DNA from: Dolichospermum compactum NIES-806
Lineage (GTDB): Bacteria; Cyanobacteriota; Cyanobacteriia; Cyanobacteriales; Nostocaceae
Assembly: GCF_002368115.1 (NCBI RefSeq)
Contig: NZ_AP018316.1
Coordinates: forward strand, 3,967,002-4,031,001
DNA: 64,000 nucleotides
Reading direction: 5' to 3'
The position numbers and the translations under genes are program-made. Under the pieces are notes generated by a model. The model made no database searches, was not told the origin of the DNA, and saw only the letters and a program-made list of their open reading frames with translations. How positions within the stretch are numbered: the first letter of the stretch is position 1; each line of letters begins with the position of its first letter. This document shows, one piece after another, positions 29,901 through 40,500 of this stretch.

Positions 29901-30620
29901 ACCCGCGCCCTATTAAAAGATGTACCTGCTGCTTACAATACCCAAATTAATGATGTTTTATTAACAGCTTTATTACAGAGTTTTGCCCAATGGACAGGAG
30001 AAAATTCTTTACTAATTGATTTAGAAGGACATGGACGGGAAGACTTATTTGAAGATGTAGACCTTTCAAGAACTGTAGGTTGGTTTACAACATTATTCCC
30101 CGTGGGTTTAGAACTCAAAGAAAACCAACCAGGGGAAGCATTAAAGTCAGTCAAAGAACAACTGCGAAGCATTCCTAAACGGGGAATAGGTTATGGTGTC
30201 TTGCGATATTTAAATGCAGACACCAGCATCCGTGAAAAATTAGCTTCCTTCCCATCAGCGCAAGTTAGTTTTAACTACCTGGGACAATTTGATCAAGTTC
30301 TGAAAGCATCATCAGTTTTAGGTGAAGCTAAAGAATTTAAATCAGAACAGAGTTCATTAAATCGTCGTAGTCACTTATTAGGAATCAGCGGTTTTATTCG
30401 GGCTGGAAAACTGGAAATGACTTGGGCATATAGTGATAAAATTCACAAGCTAGACACTATTGAAAGGTTAGCTTCAGGATTCATGGAAGCATTAACAGAA
30501 CTCATTTATCACTGTCAATCAAAAGACGATCAAAGCTATACCCCATCTGATTTTTCTGCTGCTAAACTCAATCAACAACAGCTAGATAAATTCCTAGCCA
30601 AAATTAACAAGAAGAAGTAA
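23913..30620 (+). CDS. aptA: Anabaenopeptin synthetase 1, A-T-C-A-T-E
   Basis: This 2235-residue NRPS loads the exocyclic residue and adds D-Lys. Domains: A1 about 40-530, T1 (LGGHS near 582), C about 650-1080 (HHMAHDG near 780), A2 about 1120-1630, T2 (LGGDS near 1695), E about 1740-2200 (HHLAVDG near 1897). My specificity readings are DAFFLGVTYK for A1 (Ile/Val-like) and DTEDIGSVIK for A2 (Lys-like, with acidic residues). Starting without a condensation domain and ending in an epimerase is the anabaenopeptin arrangement, where the first residue becomes the ureido-linked side residue. The start at 23913 lacks a clear ribosome site; 23922 is an alternative. Three repeat-derived in-frame stretches lie at about residues 411-422, 1495-1528 and 1802-1824, all in expected loops. 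Confidence 0.92.
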   Translation: MGEMVIKSNNSLENLPVLTEQEKHQILVDWNNTTVDYPQHLCIHELFVAQVEKTPDNIAAIFDGQKLTYQELNHQANKVAHYLQSLGVGTEVLVGISVERSLEMIVGLLGILKAGAAYLPLDPTYPKERISFMLADSQVQVLLTQQKFVESFAESGVKTVCLDQDWELIDRQNQENPTSDVTAENLAYVIYTSGSTGTPKGVPVPHRAVNRLVCNTNYVQFTTTDRTAQASNTSFDAATFEIWGSLLHGATLVGVPQNVLLSPLDFADYISEQKINILFLTTALFNQLANIVPQAFKDLRYLLFGGEAVDPKTVRAVLKNGAPQNLLHVYGPTESTTYSCFYPVEDVPEGSTTLPIGRPISNTQIYILNEQLQPVPVGTPGEIYIGGDGLARGYLNRPELTEERFISHPFHNLKSKIQNPKLYKTGDLARYLPDGNIEFVGRVDNQVKIRGFRIELGEVETALSQHPDIQQAVVTVREDVPGDKRLVAYVVSNQKSPVTATTLKSFLEDKLPAYMIPAAWMALDSLPLTPNGKVDRRILPAPARTRPDLAAAFVAPRNSIEEQLATLWTELLGLDVVGVNDNFFCLGGHSLIVTQMISRAREIFSVNISFAQVFANPTIAAVAEIIAQGGEQTQWERPTIQHISHEGLVPVSFSQERIYFVHKLAPENSAYQFQATMDIRGKLDFEALQRSLDEIVRRHEIFRTTYQEVNGRLYQVIHPHPGAALRVVDLRDIPEPERQIEAQKLVEAELLTHLDLTQLPIVQWAVFQLSDQDYILTHVEHHMAHDGWSFNVFLSELVELYEAFWAGKLSPLPELSYQFADFATWQREWAKTQEAQAQLVYWQQKLAGISPLLELPYNRPRPKEQTYNGEHTRMELPVNLCESLRDFSHQQGATLFMTMLEGFIILLHRYISQDDIFIGSAVANRRMHQIEKIMGMVVNNLVLRTDVSGNPTVRELLDRVRQMTMEAYANEDVPFDKVVEAVKPVRNLSHNPLFQVMFSFHNSAKPYLKFPGFDFTLHEPANNKSAKFDLDFLVIPRFEQSVQSGAKTGARGITLDLEYNSDLFDAESMEAMLEQYEQVLIEMLANPEQKICQIPLVTASQQKLLGEWNQTARENTQTQCIQKLFELQVELTPDAIAVEQDGKKLTYRELSDRANKIAHYLQSLGVQPETLVGICVDRSLEMIAGLLGILKVGGAYVPIDPAYPQERISEIIADTQLGILLIQNRFQEKLTGYTGQTICLDTDWAKIATQSPANPVSDVQLHKLAYIIYTSGSTGKPKGVMIEHRSLLNFVTTAIDEYGINGQDKVLQFASVCFDTSIEEIFPCLCVGATLVLRTEEMLNSSDDFWRCCQKWQLTVLDLPTAYWHQLVTELQPQNSPIPGSLRTVIIGGEEVQLEKVQHWHHCTAHLSPAPQLFNSYGPTEATVITTLERLTPTNTSVSIGKPISNAQVYILDQYQQPVPIGVPGELHIGGAGLARGYWQRPELTAEKFIENPMADNSCGVDILPASEIQGSGKMPIPQNQQNHPPNIQRPKLYKTGDLVRFRRDGNLEYLGRVDNQVKIRGFRIELGEIETVLRQHPQVSQAVVIAHQETTGQKRLVAYFVPQTPQPAIDELRQFLKQKLPNYMIPAAFMVLDSIPMTPNQKVDYRALPTPDFSRSDEDKFAEPRTLIEEKLVAIWSEVLRIENVGIHDNYFELGGDSILSIQLVSKANQAGIQIAAKQLFRYQTIAELATVAGMTRQINAEQGLVTGKVGLTPIQKWFFAQKLPEINYFNQSALLEVPADLQPELLQEVVQKLLVHHDALRTACSSASSLRDAPRTLSQFVQEGENWQQIHTDVKETVPLSIFDLSHLSAAEQETAIKTKDTELQASLDLATGEIAKFGLFQLGSNKPSCLLLVIHHLAVDGISWRILLEDLATAYQQISRGQAIKLLEKTTSWKYWSDRLTEYAQTQAVKELDYWVNQSNIATKPLPVDYTASEENNTIASTASVSLALNEEQTRALLKDVPAAYNTQINDVLLTALLQSFAQWTGENSLLIDLEGHGREDLFEDVDLSRTVGWFTTLFPVGLELKENQPGEALKSVKEQLRSIPKRGIGYGVLRYLNADTSIREKLASFPSAQVSFNYLGQFDQVLKASSVLGEAKEFKSEQSSLNRRSHLLGISGFIRAGKLEMTWAYSDKIHKLDTIERLASGFMEALTELIYHCQSKDDQSYTPSDFSAAKLNQQQLDKFLAKINKKK
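28404..28470. repeat. Palindromic repeat inserted in the aptA reading frame
   Basis: TCTTGTGGGGTAGACATCTT and the later GGGCAAGATGCCCATCCCAC are inverted versions of the GGGCAAGATGCCC mini-palindrome found in spacers at 5087, 15834 and 55657. Here they encode an extra loop (DNSCGVDILPA, GSGKMPIPQ) just before core motif A7 (YKTGDL) of the Lys-activating domain. The frame is kept. Confidence 0.7.
29318..29385. repeat. Repeat-derived insertion in the aptA epimerase domain
   Basis: The stretch GAACTGCTTGCAGCAGCGCT continues into a CTCCGGGACGCTCCGCGAAC palindrome. It also appears in part at 5459-5491 (GCGAACTGCTTGCAGCAGCG). It encodes CSSASSLRDAPRTLSQ after HHDALR, where the homologous epimerase at the left of the window runs directly into its next strand. 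Confidence 0.65.
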
Positions 30621-30724
30621 GGGAACAGGGAAGAGTTACAGGACTCACGAATCACGGAATAACGATAGCGAAGCGTGGCGTTAGCCATACCACAGAGGCA
30701 CAGAGGACACGGAGAGGAAATTTT

Positions 30725-33700
30725 ATGCAAAGTATCGAAGACCTTTATGAACTTTCACCCATGCAACAAGGGATGTTGTTTCATACCCTTTATGCACCAG
30801 AATCAGAAGTTTATTTTGAGCAGTTACTTTGCATCCTCTCTGGGGAATTGAATTTTGCTGCATTCCAAAAAGCTTGGAAACAAGTTGTAGCTAGACATTC
30901 AATATTACGCAGTGCTTTTTATTGGGAAGAAATAGAAAAACCCTTGCAAATGGTAAGTAAGCAAGTTGATATTCCCTGGGAAAAATTGGATTGGCAACAT
31001 TTAACACCTGATGAACAGAAAGGTCAGTTAGAAGAGTTGCTAAAGAGCGATCGCTACAAGGGATTTGAACTAAATCAAGTTCCTTTAATGCGTTTTACTA
31101 TCATTCAATTAGGAGAAAAGACTTACCAATTTATTTGGAGTCACCATCATATTCTTTTTGATGGTTGGTCAATGCAAATTGTCCTCAAAGAAGTTTTCGC
31201 TTTGTATGAAGCAAATCAACGAGGTGAACATTTAAGATTGTCACCAGTTCGACCTTATAAAGAATATATTGAATGGTTGCAACAGCAGAATATTGAACAA
31301 GCTAAACAATTTTGGCAACAAACACTACAAGGTTTTGAAACACCTACTCTGATAGGGACCAGGGAACTCTTAACAGGGAACAGAAGCAAAGGAATATATC
31401 AAGAAAAACGTTTTCAATTATCTCAAACGGTAACTGAAAAGTTGCAAACTGCGGCACGACAACATCATTTAACATTAAATAATTTGGTGCAGGGAGCATG
31501 GAGTTTATTGATTTCCCGCTATAGTGGAGAAAAAGATGTAGTTTTCGGGGCAACTGTATCCGGTCGTCAACCTGTAATAGAAAACATAGAATCAATGGTG
31601 GGATTATTAATTAACACCATTCCCACCCGTGTAAAAATTGATAATCAAAAACAAATATTATCTTGGCTGCAAGAATTACAAAATCAAGCAATAGAACAAG
31701 AACAATATAGTTATTTTCCCCTGGCAGAAATTCAACAAGTAAGTGATATTCTCCCAGGAATGCCATTATTTGAAAGTCTGTTAGTCTTTGAAAATTATCC
31801 TGTAGATTCCAGTAAACAAGACACACAAAAAACCTTAGAAATTAGTCATCTCAGTTGTTTTGAAAGAACAAACTACCCATTAACAATAGTCATTAACCCT
31901 AGTTCACAGTTAGGAGGTAGATTTGTTTATGATACTAGCTGCTTTGATGAATCAACAATTAACCGCATGATTGGACATTTCCAAACATTGCTCACAAGAT
32001 TCTCTGAAAACTTACAACAGAATATTTCACAAATATCTTTACTCAGTGCAGCAGAAGAACAAGAATTAATAATTTTAGAAAATCATCTAGAGAATCATCA
32101 AAATCAGGAAAATATTAATTATCAATGTGTTCATGTTTTATTTGAAGAACAAGTACAGAGAACACCTGATAAGATTGCAGTTGTTTATAAACAAGAACAT
32201 TTAACTTATCGGCAATTAAATAACCGTGCCAATCAATTAGCAAATTATTTAAAATCATTAGGAGTTAAACCAGAAACCAGGATAGGAATTTGTGTTGAAC
32301 GTTCCCCAGAAATGGTAATCGGAATACTTGCCATTCTCAAAGCAGGGGGGACTTATGTACCATTAGATCCAGCTTATCCTACAGAAAGATTAGCTTTAAT
32401 GCTGGAAGATGCACAAACACCCATCTTACTAACACAAACTCATTTACAAAATAGACTCCCACTCAATCAGCAAACAGTGGTGAATCTTGACACAGATGGG
32501 GAAATTATCGCCCAATATTTAGCAGATAATTTCCCCAGTGAAGTTACTCCAGAAAATTTAGCTTATATCATTTATACATCCGGTTCAACAGGAACACCAA
32601 AAGGAACAGAAGTTCCCCATCGTAGCTTTATTGGTTTTATGTTTGGGGTTGATTATATTCAACTTGATGAAAACCTAATTTGGCTACAACATTCATCTGT
32701 TTCTTGGGATGGACTCACCCTAGAAATGTGGCCACCCTTGCTTTATGGTGGACGTTGTGTACTGTATCCAGAAAAAATTCCTACAGCAGAAAAATTAACC
32801 CAAATTATTCAAGAACAAAAAGTTAATACTCTTTGGTTAACTTCTGCTTTATTCAATATGATGATTAATACAATGCCACAAGGTTTATTAGGCATTAAAA
32901 AACTGCTTATTGGTGGAGAATTTTTGTCTATAAATCATGTACATCGTGCTTTAGAACTATTACCAGAAACCAAAATCATCAATGGTTATGGTCCTTCAGA
33001 ATGCACAGTATTTACCTGTTGTTATCCAATTCCTCAACAACTTGGCGAAAATGTCAATTCCATTCCTATTGGTAAACCTATCGGTGATAGAACAGTTTAC
33101 ATACTAGATGAGAATCTACATAGAGTACCAGTGGGTGTTCCTGGGGAACTTTATGTAGGTGGTGCAAGTGTTGCTAGAGGCTACTTAAACCAACCAAAAC
33201 TTACTCTAGAAAAATTTATTCTTAATCCTTTTGAGGCAGCAGCAGGGGGAAAACTTTATAAAACCGGAGATTTAGTCCGTCGGTTGCCTGATGGCAATCT
33301 GGAATTTATTGGTCGAATTGATACACAAGTAAAAATTCGCGGTTTTCGGATTGAATTAGCAGAAATTGAAATTGTTTTAATTCAACATCCTGATATAAAA
33401 GAGGTGGTAGTAATTGCACGGGGAGATGAACCAGGTCAGAAATTATTAGTAGCGTATTTGGTAGCAAAAGATCATGCTCCCAACCCTAGCAGCTTACGCA
33501 ACTTTATCAAAGAAAAGCTACCAGATTACATGATTCCTACCGCTTTCGTATGTCTAGAGAGTTTACCCCTAACTCCAAATGGGAAAATCAACCGTCGAGC
33601 TTTACCTGTTCCTGAGCAAACGCACAGAAATATAGAAATTGATTTTGTTGCTCCTAGTACACCAGTTGAGAAAGAATTAGCCACAATTTGGACTGAAGTT

Positions 33701-33970
33701 CTGAAATTGCCACAAGTAGGAATTAACGATAACTTTTTTGAATTAGGCGGACATTCTTTACTAGCTACTCAAGCGATTTCTCGCTTAAGAGAAGTCTTTT
33801 CTCTAGATTTCCCTCTGCGTTATTTATTTGAAAATCCAACTATTGCGGAACTTGCTCAAAAAGTTATTGAACAACAAATTGAGCAAGCAGAAAATGATGA
33901 ACTGTCCAGGATTTTAGCAGGGGTGGATCAGTTATCAGAAGAGGAGGTGACACAGCAATTAATGTTGTGA
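30725..33970 (+). CDS. aptB: Anabaenopeptin synthetase 2, C-A-T (Val/Ile)
   Basis: This single-module NRPS of 1081 residues has a condensation domain at about 1-430 (LSPMQQGMLFHTLY opening as in domains that accept D-residues; HHHILFDG near 139), adenylation at about 470-970 and a carrier (LGGHS near 1008). The specificity residues read DGLWLGGVFK, close to Val/Ile codes, matching position 3 of anabaenopeptins. The opening fits a DCL domain receiving D-Lys from aptA. A GAGAGGA ribosome site precedes the ATG by six bases. A short insertion (GTRELLTGNRSKG near residues 210-222) is encoded by an AGGGAACAGG-type repeat. The 105-base gap to aptA carries a GATAGCGAAGCGTGGCGTTA repeat. Confidence 0.92.
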   Translation: MQSIEDLYELSPMQQGMLFHTLYAPESEVYFEQLLCILSGELNFAAFQKAWKQVVARHSILRSAFYWEEIEKPLQMVSKQVDIPWEKLDWQHLTPDEQKGQLEELLKSDRYKGFELNQVPLMRFTIIQLGEKTYQFIWSHHHILFDGWSMQIVLKEVFALYEANQRGEHLRLSPVRPYKEYIEWLQQQNIEQAKQFWQQTLQGFETPTLIGTRELLTGNRSKGIYQEKRFQLSQTVTEKLQTAARQHHLTLNNLVQGAWSLLISRYSGEKDVVFGATVSGRQPVIENIESMVGLLINTIPTRVKIDNQKQILSWLQELQNQAIEQEQYSYFPLAEIQQVSDILPGMPLFESLLVFENYPVDSSKQDTQKTLEISHLSCFERTNYPLTIVINPSSQLGGRFVYDTSCFDESTINRMIGHFQTLLTRFSENLQQNISQISLLSAAEEQELIILENHLENHQNQENINYQCVHVLFEEQVQRTPDKIAVVYKQEHLTYRQLNNRANQLANYLKSLGVKPETRIGICVERSPEMVIGILAILKAGGTYVPLDPAYPTERLALMLEDAQTPILLTQTHLQNRLPLNQQTVVNLDTDGEIIAQYLADNFPSEVTPENLAYIIYTSGSTGTPKGTEVPHRSFIGFMFGVDYIQLDENLIWLQHSSVSWDGLTLEMWPPLLYGGRCVLYPEKIPTAEKLTQIIQEQKVNTLWLTSALFNMMINTMPQGLLGIKKLLIGGEFLSINHVHRALELLPETKIINGYGPSECTVFTCCYPIPQQLGENVNSIPIGKPIGDRTVYILDENLHRVPVGVPGELYVGGASVARGYLNQPKLTLEKFILNPFEAAAGGKLYKTGDLVRRLPDGNLEFIGRIDTQVKIRGFRIELAEIEIVLIQHPDIKEVVVIARGDEPGQKLLVAYLVAKDHAPNPSSLRNFIKEKLPDYMIPTAFVCLESLPLTPNGKINRRALPVPEQTHRNIEIDFVAPSTPVEKELATIWTEVLKLPQVGINDNFFELGGHSLLATQAISRLREVFSLDFPLRYLFENPTIAELAQKVIEQQIEQAENDELSRILAGVDQLSEEEVTQQLML

Positions 33971-34027
33971 TGATTAGTTGTAGCACTTTGATTTAAATAA
34001 ATGCAAATCCAAAATTTCCAGAAGAAT

Positions 34028-34408
34028 ATGTCAAACACTATTACCTTATTGAATATTGCAGCCGAAAAAGAATTGATAGTTACTTTATTTTCTGCTGTTG
34101 ACTCATCTGATTGGAATTTACTCAAAAATTGCTTCGACGAAAATATCATTTATGAGCGTCCTGGTTATCAACCTTTTATTGGGCTTGACAGATTGCTAAA
34201 TTTTTATCAGTATGAGAGAATCATTGCCTCCGGTCAACATTATCTTGAATATATTGCAGTTGACAATAATCATGGTGCTTGCTGGGGCAAATTTATTGGT
34301 ATCCATAAAAATGGCTCTCCCATTAATGAGCGTTTTGCTGAGGTTTATTCCTTTGAAAATGGCAAATTAAAAACTCGACGTAGCTACTTCTTTAGACCAG
34401 CAGTATAA
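34028..34408 (+). CDS. NTF2/SnoaL-like small protein between aptB and aptC
   Basis: This small protein (126 residues from 34028; a start at 34001 would add nine) looks like the NTF2/SnoaL alpha+beta cone fold: an N-terminal helix, a segment ending CFDENIIYERPGYQPFIGLDRLLNFY, and C-terminal strands with FAEVYSFENGKLKTRRSYF. Relatives bind small hydrophobic ligands or act as isomerases, hydroxylases or cyclases, but no catalytic residues can be assigned here. It interrupts the NRPS operon between aptB and aptC, 58 bases after aptB, so it is probably co-expressed. A role in tailoring or in supplying Hty is possible but unproven. Confidence 0.65.
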   Translation: MSNTITLLNIAAEKELIVTLFSAVDSSDWNLLKNCFDENIIYERPGYQPFIGLDRLLNFYQYERIIASGQHYLEYIAVDNNHGACWGKFIGIHKNGSPINERFAEVYSFENGKLKTRRSYFFRPAV

Positions 34409-34522
34409 GTTTAAAAAATATCTTATATAGCTCCGTCAATTAATTGTAAAATTTCTTCTATCTTTCTTTGTGTCCTTTGCGTCTTCGTGGTTCGATAAAA
34501 AATAAATTTCAATAAAAATCTT

Positions 34523-37500
34523 ATGAGCGACTTACTAAAACGTCTTGAAAACCTATCACCAGAAAAACGAGAATTAGTTTTACAAAAACTCAAAAAACAA
34601 CAACAAACCCCACTCATTCAAGCAGTATCACGGGAAAAACCCCTTCCCCTCTCTTTTGCTCAACAAAGACTGTGGTTTATTGACCAACTAGAAGGAGAAA
34701 ATGGTGTTTATAATGTGCCATTTTTTTGGAAAATTAGCGGTTTATTAAATATCAGTGCTTTAGAAAAAGCCATTTTAGAAATTGTCCAACGCCATGAAAT
34801 CTTACGCACTAGCTTCTCCGTTGTTAATGAATCTCCCGTACAGGTAATTCACAGCCAACCTGCATTAAAAATAGAAGTTATAGACTGGCGACAAATACCA
34901 GAAAAAGACCAGTTCAGCAAAGCCAAACATTTAGCAACAGTAGAATTACAACAGCCATTTAATTTATCAAATCCTCCTTTATTGCGGGTAAAATTACTGC
35001 AACTGGCTGATGCCTGCGGCGAGCGAAGCTATCAAGCTCATCTGCTATTGTTAGTCATTCATCACATAGTTTGTGATGGTTGGTCAATGGATATTTTCCG
35101 CAAAGAATTATTCACTCTTTACACCGCTTTTTGTAATGGAAAATCTTCTTCTTTATCCCCACTATCTTTACAATATGCTGATTTTGCTCATTGGCAAAGG
35201 TCATATTTACAAGGAGAAACTTTAAATAAACAACTTAATTACTGGCAACAACAATTAGCAGAAATTACCCCTTTATTAGAATTACCTACAGATCATCCAC
35301 GTCCATCAGTCCAAAGTTTTAGGGGACGTAGTGAATTTATCCAAATTGATCTAGATTTAACACAAAAATTAAAGCGGTTAAGTCAGGAGTCAGGAACTAC
35401 CTTGTTTATGACTTTACTGGCAGTATTTATGCTATTATTATCGCGCTACACTGGAAAAGAGGACATTGTAGTTGGTTCAGCGATCGCCAATCGCAACCGT
35501 AGAGAAATAGAACCATTAATTGGCTTTTTCGTCAATACTTTGGCTTTGCGTACCAACCTGGAAGGGAATCCCAGTTTCTTAGAATTACTACAAAGAGTAA
35601 AGCAAACCACTTTAGATGCTTACGACCATCAAGATTTACCATTTGAGAAATTAGTTGATGAACTGGGATTAGAGCGATCGCTTGCTCATCATCCCCTATT
35701 TCAAGTCGCTTTTGGTTTACAAAGTGGAACTCCCGAAACACTTTTAATTCCTGGTTTAACTCTCACCCGCTTTGAGTGGGAAAACACCACAACATTCTTT
35801 GATTTATCCCTAATTTTCCGGGAAACTCCTCAAGGTTTAACTGGAGAGTGGGAATATGCAACTGATTTGTTTGCAGATACAAATATTCAAAGGATGGTGC
35901 GCCATTTTGAGGTTCTGCTCCAGCAAATTATTGATAATCCCCATCAATCAATTAATACTCTATCTTTGCTGACTCCAGATGAAATTCAGCAACTACAAAC
36001 ATGGAATCATACACAAACAGAATATCCTCAAGATAAAACTCTTGTTGACTTATTTGAACAGCAAGTTATTAAGAATCCTAATAATTTAGCTGTAGTTTTG
36101 GCATCTGAAAGTCTAACTTATCAACAGTTAAATGCAAAAGCGAACCAACTAGCTAATTACTTAATTGAAAATTACCCAATACAACCAGATACCTTAATCG
36201 GTATTTCTGTGGAACGTTCTTTGGAAATGATTGTTGGTATTTTAGGGATTCTGAAAGCTGCTGGTGCTTATGTACCCATTGATCCCAACTATCCCCAAGA
36301 ACGAATTGAGTTGATGTTAGAAGATTCTGGAGTATCGGTTTTATTAACTCAAAGTTGTTTAGTAGATAAGTTACCTTTAGATAGTTTACAAAATCCTGTT
36401 GAAGTTGTTTACTTAGATGAAGAACTAGACAAATACTCATCACCAATTGTCAACTGTCAATTGTCAACACTTCGACTTCGCTCAGTGACCACTGTCAATT
36501 ACAATAATTTAGCTTATGTGATTTATACTTCTGGTTCTACTGGAAAACCCAAGGGGGTAATGATTGAACATCAAGCGATTGTTAATTTGGCTTTAGCTTG
36601 GGGTGAAAGTTTTCAAGTTCAAAATCACAGTCGCTTGCTACAATTTGGGTCTTTTAGTTTTGATTTATCTATTGGTGAAATTGCAACTGCTTTATCAGCA
36701 GGTGCTTGTTTATATTTAGGCAATAAAGATACTTTATTACCTGGTGAAAGTTTAGTTGATTTTTTAACTAAACACAAAATTACTCATGGCTTTTTATCTC
36801 CTTCGGCTTTATCTGTCTTACCAAAAGTGAGTGTCCCAGATTTACAATATCTGGCTGTTGGTGGAGAGGCTTGTTCGGCTGAATTGGTAAGTCAGTGGGG
36901 AACAGAACAACATTTATACAATTGTTATGGTCCGACAGAATCTACTGTGACGGCTGCTATTTATCTTTGTCAACCCAATAGTCAGATAAACAGCAAAAAA
37001 CCACCAATCGGTAAACCATTACCTAATATCCGTATTTATATTTTAGATGCCAATAATCAACTATTACCCCCTGGTATCCCCGGTGAATTGTGTATTGCAG
37101 GAATAGGTTTAGCGCGGGGTTATCTTCATCGTCCTGATTTAACAGCCACAAAATTTATTGATATTAATTTATTTGGTAAATCTGAACGGATTTATAAAAC
37201 CGGTGATTTAGCTAAATGGAATAATGAAGGATATTTAGAATATTTGGGTCGCATTGATGAACAAGTAAAATTACGGGGTTTTAGAATTGAACTGGGTGAA
37301 ATAGAATCACTATTATTACAACATCCATCAGCTAAAGAAGCTGTGGTGATTTTATATGAAACTGATAACAATCCCAGGTTAATTGCCTATGTTACAGAGT
37401 CAGAAAAAACCGCTGGCTTGGCGTTTAAGGGGGTAATTGAAGTAAGAGAATACCTCAAAAATCGCTTGCCAAATTATATGATTCCTAGCCAGATTATGGT

Positions 37501-40500
37501 TTTGGAAAACTTGCCCTTGACTGCTAATGGAAAAATAAACCGTCGTGCATTACCAGCACCAAACACAGCCACTGCTGCTGATTTGGAAATACCAGTAACT
37601 CCCACAGAAGAACTACTCGCTAGTTTATGGCAAAGTTTATTAAAAGTTAACTCTGTTGGTCGTTCTGATAACTTCTTTGAATTAGGTGGAAATTCCCTGT
37701 TAGCAACTCAATTAGTTGCCCGCACTCGTGATATTTTCAGAGTAGAAGTACCTGTTCGTAAGATATTTGAGCAAAGCATTTTATCTGAGTTGGCGAGGGA
37801 AATTGATAAAGCATCTGCGAGTGTGGCTTTACCTCCCATTTCCCCCCAGTTAGAAAATGAACCAAAAACTCTGTCTTTTGCCCAATCAAGACTTTGGTTT
37901 ATCGCTCAACTGGAAGCGACAGGAACTTCTTCTACCTATAATATGCCATTCGCATACGAATTAAATGGCAAACTCAATGTAGAGGCTCTGACTCAGAGTT
38001 TAACTTATTTACTACAACGTCATACGAGTTTACGCAGTTATTTTCCGGCTTTGGAGGGAGAGCCACAAGTAGTAGTTAGAAGTATAGAAGATATAGAAGT
38101 GTTGGCAATCGCCAACTTACAAGAACTCGATCCCCACACACAAGCGGAAATCTTACAAAAATTAGCTGATAACCATGCTCAAGAACCCTTTGACTTAAAT
38201 ACTGGACCCCTGTTCAAAGCCAAACTAGTGCAACTCAGCCCCCAGAAAAATGTCCTGCTGATAAATATGCACCACATTATTAGTGATGGTTGGTCAATGG
38301 GTGTATTTAAGCGGGAATGGGAAAAAGCATACACCGCTTTTGCAGTCGGTTCTACTCCCAACTTATCACCGTTACCGATTCAGTATAGTGATTATGCAGC
38401 TTGGCAACGCAATTGGTTACAAGGGGAGACTTTAGCAAGTCAGGAAAATTATTGGAAACAACAACTAGGCGATGCACCCAGGTTATTAGAGTTACCTACA
38501 GATCATCCCCGTCCAGCGCAACAAAGTTACCAAGGTGGGCGTGAAGAATATTGTTTGAGTCAAGAACTAACTCAGAAGCTTAAAAACTTGAGTCAAGAAC
38601 AAGGGGTGAGTTTATTTATGACCCTGTTGACTGCTTTCAATATCTTACTATCCCGTTACAGCCGCCAAGAGGATTTATGTGTTGGTTCTGCGATCGCTAA
38701 CCGCACTCATAGCCACACAGAAGGGTTAATTGGCTTTTTTGTCAACACCTTAGTATTGCGAAGCAAAATCAAGCCAGAACAAGGATTTATTAATTTACTC
38801 CAACAAACCCGTCAAACTTGCTTAGATGCTTATGCTCATCAAGATATTCCCTTTGATTATTTGGTAGAAAAACTACAACCAGAACGCAGCCTCAGCCATA
38901 ATCCCTTATTCCAAGTGATGATGGTGTTGCAAAACGCGGCGGGGGCTGGGGTGAATGTGAGTTTACCAGGGCTTGATATTCAATACTTGGAACAAAGTTT
39001 CCCCTTTGCCAAGTTTGATATACTGCTGGATTTGTGCGAAAGGGATGAGCAACTAAATTGTATGTGGGAATATGCTACAGATTTATTTGAGGCATCAACC
39101 ATTAGACGCATGGCGGGACATTTTGAAGTTTTGCTGACAGCAATTACCCAAAATCCCCAACAGCCGATTTATCAGCTACCCATCACCACTTCAGCAGAAG
39201 TTCAACAACTGCTAATCTGGAATCAAACTGACACAGGTTACCCTCAGAACCAAACATTGGTAACTCTGTTTGAACAACAGGTAGCAAAAACACCCGATCA
39301 GATTGCAGTTGTGTTTGCAGATCAAAGCCTGAGTTATCAAGAACTCAATCAAAAAGCTAATCAACTGGCGCATCATCTCTTGCAACTCAAAAGCATATCT
39401 GATAACCCACTGATGGCGATTTGCATTGATCGTTCCTTGGAAATGCTCATCGGTATCTTTGCTATCCTCAAAGCCGGTGGAGCTTATGTACCGATTGATC
39501 CAAGTTATCCCCAAGAACGCATTCATTTAATGCTCGAAGATAGTAATGCGGCGGTATTACTAACAACTAAATCCCTGAAAGAGCAACTTCCTTTAGAAAA
39601 GCTGAAAAATACTGCTCAAGTAGTGTTTTTGGATGAACAAACATGGACTCAACAGCCAACAAATAATCCCCATCCCATCAGCATTAATAATGATTTAGCT
39701 TATATAATTTATACCTCTGGTTCTACAGGGCGACCTAAAGGAGTGGCGATCGCCCATTCTAGTCCCGTAGCCTTTGTAAAATGGGCGCATTCAGTCTTTA
39801 GTGCAGAACAGCTTGCAGGTGTCTTAGCTTCAACCTCAATTTGTTTCGATCTCTCCATTTTTGAAATTTTTGTTCCCCTGACTCAAGGTGGTAGTGTGAT
39901 TTTGGTAGAAAATGCACTCTACATTGAGCAAGCACGTCAGAGTCCTGTACCGATAACTTTGATTAATACTGTACCGAGTGCGGCGGCGGAACTGCTGAAT
40001 ATGAATGCTATTCCCGCAAGTGTACAGGTAATTAATTTAGCTGGTGAACCATTAAAAAATAGTTTGGTACAGGCTTTATATCAAAACACATCTGTCAGAG
40101 AAGTTTACAACCTCTATGGACCGTCTGAAGACACAACTTACTCTACATTTACGAAAGTTGCCAAAAATGCCCAGCATGAACCAACTATAGGTCAAGCGAT
40201 CGCTAACACTCGCATCTACATTTTAGATAAATATAATCAACCCCTGCCCCCTGGTATTCCTGGAGAACTTTGCATTGCAGGTGCAGGTTTAGCACAGCGT
40301 TATTTACATCGTCCTGAAACTACCGCCGAAAAATTTCTGAACGTGGAATTATTCGGCAAAACTGAGCGAATTTATAAAACTGGTGATTTAGCTCGGTGGC
40401 TACCTGATGGTAATCTGCAATACTTAGGACGGATTGATTACCAAATCAAACTGCGGGGTTTCCGTATTGAATTAGGTGAAATTGAAGCATCTTTGCTCAA

